64,000 nucleotides of DNA from CALXVA01 sp944393025 (lineage in GTDB: Bacteria > Bacillota > Clostridia > TANB77 > CAG-508): contig OZ007016.1 of the NCBI GenBank assembly GCA_963931445.1, positions 930,001-994,000 of the forward strand. The letters run 5' to 3'. The position numbers and the translations under genes were made by a program. Shown one piece after another: positions 1-8,592 of this stretch. Position 1 is the first letter of the stretch. The number at the start of each line of letters is the position of its first letter. The notes under the pieces are model-generated. The model was not told where the DNA came from. It was given only the letters and a program-made list of their open reading frames with translations, and ran no database searches.

Positions 1-2
1 AT

Positions 3-125
3 GCCAATGATTTTTCAACAATAGAAATTGATAAAATATTTGATCAATTAGCAAACGAACTAAAATTAAAAAGTTCTGTTAATGAAAATGAAAATTCAGA
101 AATAAAAAATAGCAAAGGTAGGTGA
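3..125 (+). CDS. C-terminal fragment of an unknown protein
   Basis: An open frame enters from the left edge and stops with TGA at 123-125. The visible 40 residues are hydrophilic, rich in Asn, Glu and Lys, and show no recognisable domain. The stop codon overlaps the ATG of the next gene, so the two are probably co-transcribed and translationally coupled. The function cannot be judged from this fragment. Confidence 0.5.
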   Translation, partial: ANDFSTIEIDKIFDQLANELKLKSSVNENENSEIKNSKGR

Positions 126-892
126 TGCCAAATGTGAACGAAGAAAAACAGGTTGCATATTATGCAATAATTCCAGCTACAATTCGTTATGATGAAAGGT
201 TAAAATATGCAGAAAGACTATTATATGGAGAAATTACAGCTTTAATTGGAAAAGAAGGATATTGTTTTGCGACTAATTCATACTTTGCAAACTTATATAA
301 TGTAATACCAGGAACAATCTCAAGATGGATTTCACATTTATCGAAATTAGGTTATATAAATGTTGAACTAATTAAAAATGATAAGAAAGAGATAACAGAA
401 AGAAGAATTTACATTACAGATATAAGTTGTAGGAAAATTGTGCAAGATACCTATAAGCAAAATAGCACATACCCCTATAAGCAAAATAAACAATACCCTA
501 TGAGCCAAAAAGCTAAAGATATAAAGATAGATAGATTCTTTTATTTAATTATAAATAATAATAAAAGCGAATTGAAAAAAGAATTTAAAGAAATTCAAAT
601 ATATCAAGAGTTTTATGAACTTTTAATAAAATTTGAATTTAATTATACTGAAGAAATAATAAAAACATTTAGGGATGAAAATATTGAAAAACTAAAGATT
701 ATAATTTATACACTTAAAGAAATGTTTTTTAAAAACAAAAGATTATTACAGAAAGCTACAAGAGAAAATTTTTTAGATGTTTATGAGAATTGCAAAGGAT
801 TTGAAAATTCTTATAAAAATACTGAAAATGAAATTAGAAATTTTTTTGACTATTATTATACAAGTCTAGTAAGAAAATTAGAAGCTAAATAA
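125..892 (+). CDS. Helix-turn-helix replication-type protein
   Basis: This is a 255-residue protein. Its first 100 residues have the pattern of the winged-helix domain found in phage and conjugative-element replication proteins: a YYAIIPATIRYD opening, then LLYGEITAL, then a helix-turn-helix around FANLYNVIPGTISRWISHL. The rest is a Lys/Asn/Glu-rich helical tail with no known motif. By family analogy it may bind DNA for element replication or regulation. A GTG at 122 is also possible, but the ATG at 125 overlaps the upstream stop codon and is the simpler choice. It lies just upstream of the conjugation genes. Confidence 0.6.
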   Translation: MPNVNEEKQVAYYAIIPATIRYDERLKYAERLLYGEITALIGKEGYCFATNSYFANLYNVIPGTISRWISHLSKLGYINVELIKNDKKEITERRIYITDISCRKIVQDTYKQNSTYPYKQNKQYPMSQKAKDIKIDRFFYLIINNNKSELKKEFKEIQIYQEFYELLIKFEFNYTEEIIKTFRDENIEKLKIIIYTLKEMFFKNKRLLQKATRENFLDVYENCKGFENSYKNTENEIRNFFDYYYTSLVRKLEAK

Positions 893-929
893 ATAGCTTT
901 TATTTTTTTGCTTTAAATGGAGGTTTTAA

Positions 930-1177
930 ATGATTGAACCGTACAATTTAGATACAAACAACAACCTAAATCAGATGCTTGGTAATATGATGGAAAATGC
1001 TTTTTTTTTCTAATTATATTATTTGCAGTATGGATTTTTGTTAGTTTAATAATTTGGCTATTCGGAAGCCGTATTAAGTCCGAAAAAGTGATTAAGTTTG
1101 GAATGAAGAATTTGATAATAAGTGCTTTAATACAAATTTTTATTTTAGCAATACCAGTAGTTATTACTTTTTTTTAG
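930..1177 (+). pseudogene. Small two-helix membrane protein with a T9 frameshift
   Basis: A gene starts at ATG 930 after a good GGAGG site. It runs in frame to a run of nine T at 1001-1009 and then meets TAA at 1011. One extra T would keep the frame open to TAG at 1175-1177, giving about 82 residues with two hydrophobic helices (LIILFAVWIFVSLIIW and LIISALIQIFILAIPVVI). As written it encodes only 27 residues. Its place directly before the pilin-like gene suggests a small inner-membrane component of the secretion system. It may be a true loss, a sequencing error in the homopolymer, or a slippage-expressed gene. Confidence 0.6.
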
Positions 1178-1277
1178 TAGTATAGGTAAAATAAAAAATG
1201 TTTTAAATTACTATGTTTTATATAAGAGCAGTTGCCATTCTAGTTACTTTTTTTATAAGTAATGGAGGAATGAACAA

Positions 1278-1670
1278 ATGCAATTAAAACAAAAAGCATT
1301 AAATTTGAAATTAAAAATATCTAGTATAGCAATACCTTTTATGGTAATGTTGTTAAATGTTAAAACTTATGCAACATCAACAATAGGAACGCAAGAGGTT
1401 GAAACAGCTACACAAAATATAAGGGATGCAGTAATAAAATTAGCAATGCCAGTTGGAAGTGTGTTAATGTTTGTAAGTATTGTTATTATTGCAATTAAAT
1501 TAATTGTAAATGCCAATAATCCAAATAAGAGATCAGAAGGAATTGGTGGACTTGCTTGGGTAGCAGCTGGATTTATGTTGTTATCTCTTGCTTTAATTGT
1601 TTCAGGAATAGTATTAAGTGTAGCAACAAATGGTTCTGGAGCAATGGTAGGTGGAGGAGAATCAGTATAG
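1278..1670 (+). CDS. VirB2/TrbC-like pilin subunit of type IV secretion
   Basis: This 130-residue protein has a positively charged start, a hydrophobic signal segment (about residues 13-28) ending near TYAT, and two later hydrophobic helices (about 55-75 and 92-115) separated by a charged loop with NNPNKRSEG. That layout is typical of VirB2/TrbC pilin-like proteins of Gram-positive conjugation systems. It would sit in the membrane as a channel or pilus building block. A strong GGAGG precedes the start, and the gene heads a tight operon with the PrgI gene 13 bases downstream. The call rests on topology and context. Confidence 0.65.
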   Translation: MQLKQKALNLKLKISSIAIPFMVMLLNVKTYATSTIGTQEVETATQNIRDAVIKLAMPVGSVLMFVSIVIIAIKLIVNANNPNKRSEGIGGLAWVAAGFMLLSLALIVSGIVLSVATNGSGAMVGGGESV

Positions 1671-1683
1671 GAGGAAAATATAG

Positions 1684-1980
1684 ATGAGGATATACAAAGT
1701 ACCTTATGCTTTTAACCATGAAGAAAAAATATTTGGAGGTTATCTATCTTTAAGACAAGCAATATATCTGATATTTGGAGCTTTATCAGTAGGAATATTT
1801 TTTATACCATTAGTTAATATTTTTATAAAGTCATTATTATTTTTACTGATAGCTACAATGTTTGTATTATTTGCTTTTCTAAAAGTAGATGAAACTTATG
1901 CAGATAAATATTTTATTTACATCATAAAATTCCTATTTAGAAAAAAACAATTTATATTAGAGAAAGGTAAGGAAGAATAA
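1684..1980 (+). CDS. PrgI family conjugation protein
   Basis: This 98-residue protein opens with RIYKVPYAFNHEEKIFGGYLSLRQAIYLIFG, a clear match to the PrgI family of Gram-positive conjugation systems, which are small inner-membrane partners of the VirB4 ATPase and resemble VirB3. Two hydrophobic helices lie at about residues 27-45 and 47-65. Its stop codon overlaps the start of the next gene, and VirB4 follows two genes later, the standard neighbourhood of PrgI. The family call is firm; the exact contacts in the channel are inferred from other systems. Confidence 0.85.
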   Translation: MRIYKVPYAFNHEEKIFGGYLSLRQAIYLIFGALSVGIFFIPLVNIFIKSLLFLLIATMFVLFAFLKVDETYADKYFIYIIKFLFRKKQFILEKGKEE

Positions 1981-2690
1981 TGATAATTACAATATTTTTT
2001 GCATTAGCAAGTATTTCGCTAATAATATTTGTACCAATATATTTAAAGAAAAAGAATAATTTATACAAGTACAAGCCACAAGAGAAAATGAGTCTAAAGA
2101 AACAAAAGAAAACAATAAAAAATATTTGGGAACTTGGAGATTTTGCAAATTCTATTTTCTGGGTAAGTAACAAATATGTAATGATTATCGAACTTGGAAG
2201 TATTGAATATAAACTTATGAATGATGAAGAACAGGACAACATTGATAATAACCTAATGAAAATATCAAAAACATTTAAGAATCAAGTTCAGTTTTTTAGT
2301 ACCATAGAGAAAATAGACACAAGTTACAAGATAGAAGAAATTAGAAATAATATAAATAAACAAAAGAATAGTAATATCAAGGAATATGGAGAAAGCATAA
2401 TAGAATATTTAGAAAACATTATGCAAGAAGAAAATTTATATGTTAGAAAAAATTATTTAATTATTGAATCAAAAGAGCCATATAATAAGGCTTTAATTGA
2501 ACTTAAAGAGTTTTATGATGATTTAAAATATAATTTAACACTTATAAAAATAAAAACAACATTGATAGATGAGCTAGATACAATAGAACTTATTTATAGA
2601 GAATTAAACAAAGGAGATAATGAAAAAATAAGAAAAATAATACAGGAGGGAGGTATGGAGTTCTATGTTAAATCAAAGAGTAAAACATAG
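1980..2690 (+). CDS. TrsD-like conjugal transfer protein (VirB4 partner)
   Basis: This 236-residue protein has one N-terminal membrane helix (about residues 2-22), a basic stretch and a soluble domain. Its region WELGDFANSIFWVSNKYVM and the following strand pattern resemble the N-terminal domain of VirB4-type proteins. A TrsD-like protein of this size directly before a short VirB4 is known from staphylococcal conjugative plasmids, and here the downstream VirB4 is indeed short (625 residues). It probably helps dock the ATPase to the membrane. It overlaps VirB4 by 26 bases, which implies translational coupling. The assignment is by context and weak similarity. Confidence 0.55.
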   Translation: MIITIFFALASISLIIFVPIYLKKKNNLYKYKPQEKMSLKKQKKTIKNIWELGDFANSIFWVSNKYVMIIELGSIEYKLMNDEEQDNIDNNLMKISKTFKNQVQFFSTIEKIDTSYKIEEIRNNINKQKNSNIKEYGESIIEYLENIMQEENLYVRKNYLIIESKEPYNKALIELKEFYDDLKYNLTLIKIKTTLIDELDTIELIYRELNKGDNEKIRKIIQEGGMEFYVKSKSKT

Positions 2691-4542
2691 GAAAGGTGAA
2701 AAGAAAATATCTTTAGAAAAGGCTAAAAAAAGAGAAAATAAAAGAAAAAAAGATAATATTTTTGATAAAATGCCAAACCTAATTGAATTAATGATTCCTG
2801 ACTGTGTAGATGAAAAAAGAGATTATATTGTTCTAGGAGATAATAAGTATTCTAGAAATTTTGTAATATCTACATATCCAAATAAAATATTTTTAGGTTG
2901 GCTAGATAGAATATTCTCACTTTTGGGAGATGTTTCATTAAGTATTATGGTTAGACCTACAGATCAAGATACAGTTGTTAGACAATTAAATAAAAAAGTT
3001 ACTATACTGGAATCTGAAAAGCAGACTTATGAGAATAAGGGAACTATTGATTTAATACACCCAATACAAAAAATGATTTATGACTATGATGAAATCAGAA
3101 ATTTAGTACAGACATATAATGATAAATTATTTTTCGTAAGTATTTTCTTTAGAATAAATGCAACAAATTTAGAAGAATTAAATACAAAAAGTAATTTACT
3201 AAAAAGTGAGTTTGCAAAAATATCAGCAAAAGCAAGATGTTTAAATTTTAGACAATTTGAAGGTTTAAGAGCAAATCTTCCATTTGATACTTCTAACATT
3301 ATAGATTATGAAAGAAATGTAACAAGTGAAGGATTAGCTACAATGTTTCCTATTGCTAATTCTAATACAGAATCAAATGTAAACGGTGTTCCAATAGGAA
3401 GAAATTATTTTACTGGGCTTCCTGTTTATCTAAACACTTTTGATAAAAGTTTAACAAATCCTCATATTGTTATTTTAGGAATTACTGGTGCTGGTAAGTC
3501 TGTAACAATGGATACTCTATCATCAAGAAGTTTGGTTACAAGGAATACTCAATCAGCAATTTTAGACATAGAAGGTGAATATGTAAAAAGAACAGAAAGT
3601 TTAGGTGGAAGAATAATAAAGATAAAACAAGGAATGAGTGCAGGAATTAACTTATTTGATATTGATGTAGAAATAGATGAAAATGGAATGGAAAAAGTAA
3701 ATATCTTGAACAAAGTTGCAGAAATAAGAGCAATTTTATCTGCCATTATGAGAAACTATATGGATAGAAGTTTAAATGCAAAAGAGTTAGTGGATATAGA
3801 AGAAAGTGTAATTGAAACATATAAAGAAAAAGGAATCACTACAAATAAAGAAAGCATTTATGAAAAAGAAGGAGGGAAAATAGGAGAAAAATTAACACTG
3901 GGAAAAATAAGAAAAAAGATGCCAACTCTTTCAGATTTTCAAAGAATATTAACTACTAAAAAGAACTCAAAAGAATTAGCAGAAATTTTATCTGGCTTTT
4001 TAAAGGGAAAGTCTTTGGGAATGTTCGATTGTCAAAGTAATATTAATGTAAATGATGTTTATATAGATTTTGATATATCAGAAATAACAGATGAAGTAAC
4101 TAGATTTTATGCCTCAATGGTAATTACTACATGGATAACTGAAAAATATATGAAAAGGTCAGAAATATATGAAGAAAAAAGCGTTTATGTAGATGAGGCT
4201 TGGGTGATTTTAAAGCATAAAGAAACGGCAGATTTTATTGAACAACTTGCCCGTAGAGCAAGAAAAAGAGGGGTAAGACTTGTGTTAGCAAGCCAGAATA
4301 CAGAAGAATTTACTTCAACATCTCAAGGAAGAGCTACACTAAACTCTTGTGGTACAGCTATTATAATGAAACAATCACCAATGAGTGTAGATAAAGTAAT
4401 TGAATTTTTTAAGCTATCTAAAGGAACTCGAGATTTCTTATTACAAGCAAGAAAGGGTGAAGCAATTTTATATATGGAAGGAAAAGTATCAGCAATCACA
4501 ATAGAAGTGTTAGAAAAAGAAAAAGAGATGATTAAGGTGTAA
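2665..4542 (+). CDS. VirB4-type conjugation ATPase
   Basis: This 625-residue ATPase powers the type IV secretion channel. A Walker A motif GITGAGKS lies at about residues 272-279 and a Walker B segment SVYVDEAW at about 506-513. The downstream ARRARKRGVRLVLASQNTEEF region matches the conserved motif C area of VirB4/TraC ATPases. The N-terminal 250 residues are a divergent adaptor domain. It acts at the cytoplasmic face with PrgI. The start overlaps the TrsD-like gene, and the reading frame is intact. Confidence 0.9.
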   Translation: MLNQRVKHRKGEKKISLEKAKKRENKRKKDNIFDKMPNLIELMIPDCVDEKRDYIVLGDNKYSRNFVISTYPNKIFLGWLDRIFSLLGDVSLSIMVRPTDQDTVVRQLNKKVTILESEKQTYENKGTIDLIHPIQKMIYDYDEIRNLVQTYNDKLFFVSIFFRINATNLEELNTKSNLLKSEFAKISAKARCLNFRQFEGLRANLPFDTSNIIDYERNVTSEGLATMFPIANSNTESNVNGVPIGRNYFTGLPVYLNTFDKSLTNPHIVILGITGAGKSVTMDTLSSRSLVTRNTQSAILDIEGEYVKRTESLGGRIIKIKQGMSAGINLFDIDVEIDENGMEKVNILNKVAEIRAILSAIMRNYMDRSLNAKELVDIEESVIETYKEKGITTNKESIYEKEGGKIGEKLTLGKIRKKMPTLSDFQRILTTKKNSKELAEILSGFLKGKSLGMFDCQSNINVNDVYIDFDISEITDEVTRFYASMVITTWITEKYMKRSEIYEEKSVYVDEAWVILKHKETADFIEQLARRARKRGVRLVLASQNTEEFTSTSQGRATLNSCGTAIIMKQSPMSVDKVIEFFKLSKGTRDFLLQARKGEAILYMEGKVSAITIEVLEKEKEMIKV

Positions 4543-4554
4543 AGGAGGTAAAAA

Positions 4555-6030
4555 GTGAATATATCTAAAAAGATTATTTCAAGTATTTTAATTATACTTG
4601 TTTTTTTTAGCTTATTAATTCCTAATACATCACAAGCGAGCATTTTTGATGATGATGAAGATGAAGCACAAAGTGAAATTGAAGAAACAATCGACAATGA
4701 TGATGGAGGATTATTTGAAAAAATTATTGCAAAGCTAATTGGTGGAATTGCAGCTACGATATTTGATTTAACAACCAATGAAGACTTTGGTATGGGTTTT
4801 AAAAATTATGATGAGTTAATCTTTGCAAAAGATGCAACAGTTATTTCACCATTTACAGATGAACAATGGGATTCAATGATGGACTGGTACAAAATAATGT
4901 CTTCTATTGCAGGAAGTATTATTCTTATTGCAGTAGTAGTTGTAGCGTACAAAATGATAATTAGTGGATATAGTGCTGAACATAGAACAGAAGCCAAAGA
5001 CAGTATTATGAGATTATTTTTCGGAGCAGTTGCAATTGTGTTTGCACCATTGTTTGTCAAGTTCTTGCTATTTTTGAATAATAATCTAGTTCACATGATA
5101 GTAGGATATGCTAATGGAAGTTTAGATGAGTTACTAGGTAATGGAGTAGTTACTAATATTCAAACTGGTAATGCTATTGCAACAGCTATTGTTATTGCCT
5201 TATTTGCTTATCTATTCTTTAAATTAAATGTAAAATTTATAATCAGACAATTTACAATTTTAGTATTTTTACTATTTACTCCAGTAGTAGCAGTAATGTG
5301 GATGCTAAATAAAAGAACGATTGGAGCAGCAATATGGTTTGGGCAAATTTTAATAAATGTATTTATGCAGTTTATCTATGCTTTTTTATTTTTAATTTAT
5401 ATGGAATTTCTACCTCAAAGTGGGGGCTGGGCTACATCAATTTTATGGGCAATGATGATTCTTCCAATCGCAGATGCTTTACAAAATACATTACAAGACC
5501 TTGTATCTCGTATAGCTGGTGTAAATAATGATGAACTAGCAAATAGAGGAATTGGTATGGCAGGAGCTATGGCATATAGTATAAAAACTATTGCATATCA
5601 ATTCAAAGGTTCAGAATCTCAAGTAAATAATAACAGTAATCAGACAAGTTTATTAGGAAGAATATTTAACAATAATGAAACTAGCCAAATTACTCCAATG
5701 AAAACAAATCCTATGGAAACTAATAAAATGAATACAACACCAATGAATAGCTTAAATACAGAAAGTGAACAAGGAAAAGAAAATAGTAATAATCTTCAAA
5801 AAGAAGAAACAAGCAAAAAGAATAGTAATATAACAAATATGAGTAGAAAAGCTTTCAACACAGGTAAGGAGTTTTTAAATATGGGTATGTATATGGCTGA
5901 AGGAAGAAATTTTGATACCAGAAGAAATTACAATAGAAATAATGTAAATGATACTAGAAAAGAAGACTTTAAGAAAAAAGATAATGAGAACAGTACAATT
6001 ATAAATATACAAGAGGATGATGAAGTATGA
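4555..6030 (+). CDS. VirB6/TrbL-like polytopic channel protein
   Basis: This 491-residue protein starts at GTG 4555 after AAGGAGG. An N-terminal signal or membrane segment is followed by an acidic stretch (DDDEDEAQSE), then several hydrophobic helices between about residues 105 and 320. A long polar tail rich in Asn, Thr and Lys (about 360-491) follows, including a Met/Asn/Pro/Thr repeat-like part. This layout fits VirB6/TrbL proteins, which form the inner-membrane channel. It sits between VirB4 and the wall hydrolase, as in other Gram-positive systems. Sequence motifs in this family are weak, so topology and position carry the call. Confidence 0.75.
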   Translation: MNISKKIISSILIILVFFSLLIPNTSQASIFDDDEDEAQSEIEETIDNDDGGLFEKIIAKLIGGIAATIFDLTTNEDFGMGFKNYDELIFAKDATVISPFTDEQWDSMMDWYKIMSSIAGSIILIAVVVVAYKMIISGYSAEHRTEAKDSIMRLFFGAVAIVFAPLFVKFLLFLNNNLVHMIVGYANGSLDELLGNGVVTNIQTGNAIATAIVIALFAYLFFKLNVKFIIRQFTILVFLLFTPVVAVMWMLNKRTIGAAIWFGQILINVFMQFIYAFLFLIYMEFLPQSGGWATSILWAMMILPIADALQNTLQDLVSRIAGVNNDELANRGIGMAGAMAYSIKTIAYQFKGSESQVNNNSNQTSLLGRIFNNNETSQITPMKTNPMETNKMNTTPMNSLNTESEQGKENSNNLQKEETSKKNSNITNMSRKAFNTGKEFLNMGMYMAEGRNFDTRRNYNRNNVNDTRKEDFKKKDNENSTIINIQEDDEV

Positions 6031-6767
6031 TAAAGAAGAAAGCCAAAAACTTCTTAAAGAAAAAAATAAAAACAGCAATCATTCTAATATTAAAGCCTTT
6101 AATTGTACCGATTATCATTATATCAATTATATTTCTTTTCGTTTGCTATATAACAGACATATTATATTTAGGAGATAAACATAAGGATAAAGTAGATATG
6201 AAAGAAGAAGTTAAATACTATTATGCAGATGAAGAATATACAGAAGAAGATAGTAAAACATTTTTTGAAAGTGTAGCAGATTTTTTAGATAGCATATTTG
6301 GAGTAGAAATATTAGGCAATGCAGACTTCCCTGTAGTTGGAAAAGGCAGAGGAGATATTACAAGTTACTATGGTTATCGTAAAGCTCCTACATCTGGAGC
6401 ATCAACATATCATAGTGGCATTGACATAGCAGCACCAGAGGGAACAAAATTAGTTGCGATTTTAGATGGAAAAGTAACTAGAACTTCTTGGGGTGGTGCT
6501 GGTGGATATACAATAACAATAGAATCAGGAGAATATAGTTTTTCTTATTGTCATAGTGATCCTAATTTTATTGTTAAAGTAGGAGATGAAGTTAAAAAAG
6601 GACAAGTTATAGGAAAAGTAGGTCCTAAAAATGTTTATGGAGTACCAGGAAATCCATACAAGGATAGTCAAGGTAATCCAACAAACGGGGCTACAACAGG
6701 TTGTCATTGTCATTTTACAGTAAAGAAAAATGGTGAAACAATAGATCCATTAACTATTTTAAAGTAA
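6027..6767 (+). CDS. Membrane-anchored M23 peptidase of the conjugation system
   Basis: This 246-residue protein has an N-terminal transmembrane helix (about residues 20-48) that puts the rest outside the cell. The C-terminal 130 residues are a peptidase M23 (LytM) domain. Zinc ligands are visible as H129 and D133 in YHSGIDIAAPEG, and the final HxH is H227/H229 in GCHCHFTV. It would cut peptidoglycan cross-links to let the conjugation channel cross the wall. Other Gram-positive elements often use NlpC/P60 or CHAP domains here, so a stand-alone M23 is a variation. It overlaps the VirB6-like gene by 4 bases. Confidence 0.85.
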   Translation: MIKKKAKNFLKKKIKTAIILILKPLIVPIIIISIIFLFVCYITDILYLGDKHKDKVDMKEEVKYYYADEEYTEEDSKTFFESVADFLDSIFGVEILGNADFPVVGKGRGDITSYYGYRKAPTSGASTYHSGIDIAAPEGTKLVAILDGKVTRTSWGGAGGYTITIESGEYSFSYCHSDPNFIVKVGDEVKKGQVIGKVGPKNVYGVPGNPYKDSQGNPTNGATTGCHCHFTVKKNGETIDPLTILK

Positions 6768-6781
6768 AGGAGGATTTTTTA

Positions 6782-7198
6782 GTGGTAGTTATTTATACAG
6801 GAAGTAATGAAATAGATAAAATTTTAGAGGCAGAAATTAAAGGTAGTATGGTTGTAAGTTATGAAGATTTTATAATAGAAGATGATAAATTCAAAGACCA
6901 AACAGTTATATTAGGAGCAAATTCTATTGAAAGAGATTTAAAAGAATATCTATTTTTATTACGAAGTAAGAATATTAGGGTTATTCTATTATTAGATAAT
7001 GACAAAAATGAAAAAACAAAAACAGCATTAGAATATGGCATATATGATTTAGTGTTTGGAAATTTTTATCCAAGCCAAATAGTAGAAATATTAAATAATC
7101 CTAAACGATTTTCTGATATTTCTAAAATATATCGAAGATGGTTTGATATACATATAAAAAAGAATAGAGGGAAGGACTATAAATATGAAAAAAAGTAA
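6782..7198 (+). CDS. Small receiver-like domain protein, function unknown
   Basis: This 138-residue protein starts at GTG 6782 after AAAGGAGG. The alternating strand and helix pattern (VVIYTG, QTVILGA, IRVILLLDND, YGIYDLVFGNFYPSQIVEIL) resembles a degenerate response-regulator receiver fold such as the pseudo-receivers of CpaE/TadZ-like proteins. The usual phosphorylated aspartate pocket is not evident. It lies between the wall hydrolase and the sortase and overlaps the sortase start, so it may regulate or localise the conjugation apparatus. I do not recognise a named family. Confidence 0.5.
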   Translation: MVVIYTGSNEIDKILEAEIKGSMVVSYEDFIIEDDKFKDQTVILGANSIERDLKEYLFLLRSKNIRVILLLDNDKNEKTKTALEYGIYDLVFGNFYPSQIVEILNNPKRFSDISKIYRRWFDIHIKKNRGKDYKYEKK

Positions 7199-7766
7199 AA
7201 TTAAGCTAATAGCAATAGGAATTATTTTATTGATTATAATTTTAGCAGTGATAATATCAATAATAGTTTCAAAATTTAGCAAAGATAACAATATTGATAA
7301 CAACATAATATATGTAAATGATATTCCACAAGAGGTAACAGTAGATTCAGAAGATGATATTGTTTTAGCCGATGAAGAAGGTGTAATTGGAACATTAGAA
7401 ATTCCTAAAATTGGAGTATCAGCACCAATAAAAGAAGGAACAGACTGGGAAACTATGAAAGACTATATAGGACATTTTGAAAATAGCAGTATTTGGGAGG
7501 GCAATGTTTGCCTTGCTTCTCATAATAGAGGTTCGCTTGTAAAACACTATTTTGAGAAGATTAATGAATTAGTAAACGGAGATACAATTATATATAAGAC
7601 AGTTCTAGGGGAAAGAACATACCAAGTGGTATCAACAAAAGAAATTACCAACACAGATTGGTCAATTACAGAAAATACAGAAGATAAAAATATTATTACA
7701 TTAGTAACTTGCATTAAAAATCAACCAGAAAAAAGATTTTGTGTTGTAGCTGAAGAAAAAATATAG
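7185..7766 (+). CDS. Sortase
   Basis: This 193-residue membrane-anchored transpeptidase has a hydrophobic helix at about residues 8-30. The catalytic residues are visible: His113 in LASHNRG, Cys176 in LVTCIKN and Arg184 in PEKRFC. The short length and the TC...R spacing suggest a class D-like or small class B-like sortase, but I cannot fix the class. Sortases cleave LPxTG-type signals and join the protein to peptidoglycan. Two genes downstream is a surface protein ending in LPKTGF, its obvious candidate substrate. The start is at 7185 and overlaps the preceding gene. Confidence 0.88.
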   Translation: MKKSKIKLIAIGIILLIIILAVIISIIVSKFSKDNNIDNNIIYVNDIPQEVTVDSEDDIVLADEEGVIGTLEIPKIGVSAPIKEGTDWETMKDYIGHFENSSIWEGNVCLASHNRGSLVKHYFEKINELVNGDTIIYKTVLGERTYQVVSTKEITNTDWSITENTEDKNIITLVTCIKNQPEKRFCVVAEEKI

Positions 7767-7784
7767 CTAAAATTTTTTCTCACA

Positions 7785-7814
7785 TTGTAAATTAAATCAT
7801 ATAAATTCTATACT
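7785..7814 (+). promoter_or_regulatory. Candidate promoter for the 229-residue gene
   Basis: TTGTAA at 7785-7790 and TATACT at 7809-7814 are separated by 18 bases and lie just before the ribosome binding site of the next gene. The -10 box is imperfect, so this is a suggestion only. Confidence 0.35.
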
Positions 7815-7838
7815 TGAAATTAAAAAGGAGGAATTTGT

Positions 7839-8528
7839 ATGGTTAAGAAAATAATATTAGTTATAGTTTTATTTGTTACCGTAGGAGTAATAGGTGGAAT
7901 GAGTTTTTTAAATTATAAATTTGACAATAGTGTAGAAAATGAAAATGTATTAGATATAGGAAAATTACAAAATAAAGTAGGTAATACATTAAAGCAAGAG
8001 GTCAATGAAATAAAAGATAATTTGAATAATTTAACTGAAAAAAATACTACTACTGTAAATAAAGATACTGTAACTAAAAAAGAAGAAAAACAAGTAAATG
8101 ATAAAAATGTAAATACAACAAAAACTAATGTAAGTAAAAATAATACCAAAGAAAATAAAAATACAAATGGAAAGGTTGTAATAACAAACAATAAAAACAC
8201 ACAAGATAAAGTAGATAATAATAAAACAGAAGAAACACCAAAGACAGAAGAAAATAAAACAAAAGAGCCTATATATAATAAAACAGAAACTAATCGAATG
8301 ATTGAATGTATTGATAAATATTCAAAACAGAATCCAGATTTAATAGGAAAAAATGGAGAAAAATTATATAAAATAAGAGTTTCAAAAGATGCAATGCAAT
8401 ACAACTGTTTTTATCCATTTAGAGAAAGTCAAATTGAAGCAAAAGTTGCAAATGTATTTTCTTGTACTTTCGTGATATATGCAGTAGATGTAAATGGTGT
8501 TACAAAATATTATATAGGCATAGAATAA
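7839..8528 (+). CDS. Membrane-anchored protein with Asn/Lys/Thr-rich stalk
   Basis: This 229-residue protein has an N-terminal membrane helix (about residues 4-24), a long low-complexity linker rich in Asn, Lys, Thr and Glu (about 40-148), and a small C-terminal domain of about 80 residues ending in KYYIGIE. I do not recognise the terminal domain. The linker looks like a wall-spanning stalk, which fits an outward-facing protein placed between a sortase and a surface adhesin. A strong AAGGAGG precedes the start. It could be an accessory factor for mating-pair formation; that is inference. Confidence 0.6.
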   Translation: MVKKIILVIVLFVTVGVIGGMSFLNYKFDNSVENENVLDIGKLQNKVGNTLKQEVNEIKDNLNNLTEKNTTTVNKDTVTKKEEKQVNDKNVNTTKTNVSKNNTKENKNTNGKVVITNNKNTQDKVDNNKTEETPKTEENKTKEPIYNKTETNRMIECIDKYSKQNPDLIGKNGEKLYKIRVSKDAMQYNCFYPFRESQIEAKVANVFSCTFVIYAVDVNGVTKYYIGIE

Positions 8529-8541
8529 TAATTTAAAATTG

Positions 8542-8573
8542 AAAGAAGGATTGGTTATCAATTCTTCTTTTTT
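8542..8573 (+). terminator. Rho-independent terminator
   Basis: The stem AAAGAAGGATTG (8542-8553) pairs with CAATTCTTCTTT (8559-8570) with one G-U pair, followed by T residues. It ends the transcript before the adhesin gene and may only reduce read-through. Confidence 0.6.
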
Positions 8574-8592
8574 AGAAGGGAGAAAATGAAAT

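Noticed and set aside
1232..1259. Promoter TTGCCA/TATAAG before the pilin gene
   Set aside because: Transcription would start inside the ribosome binding site at 1263-1268, making it unlikely.
7913..8404. Long minus-strand reading frame opposite the Asn/Lys-rich gene
   Set aside because: It is the complement of low-complexity A-rich coding sequence (Phe/Leu/Val-rich), with no ribosome site.
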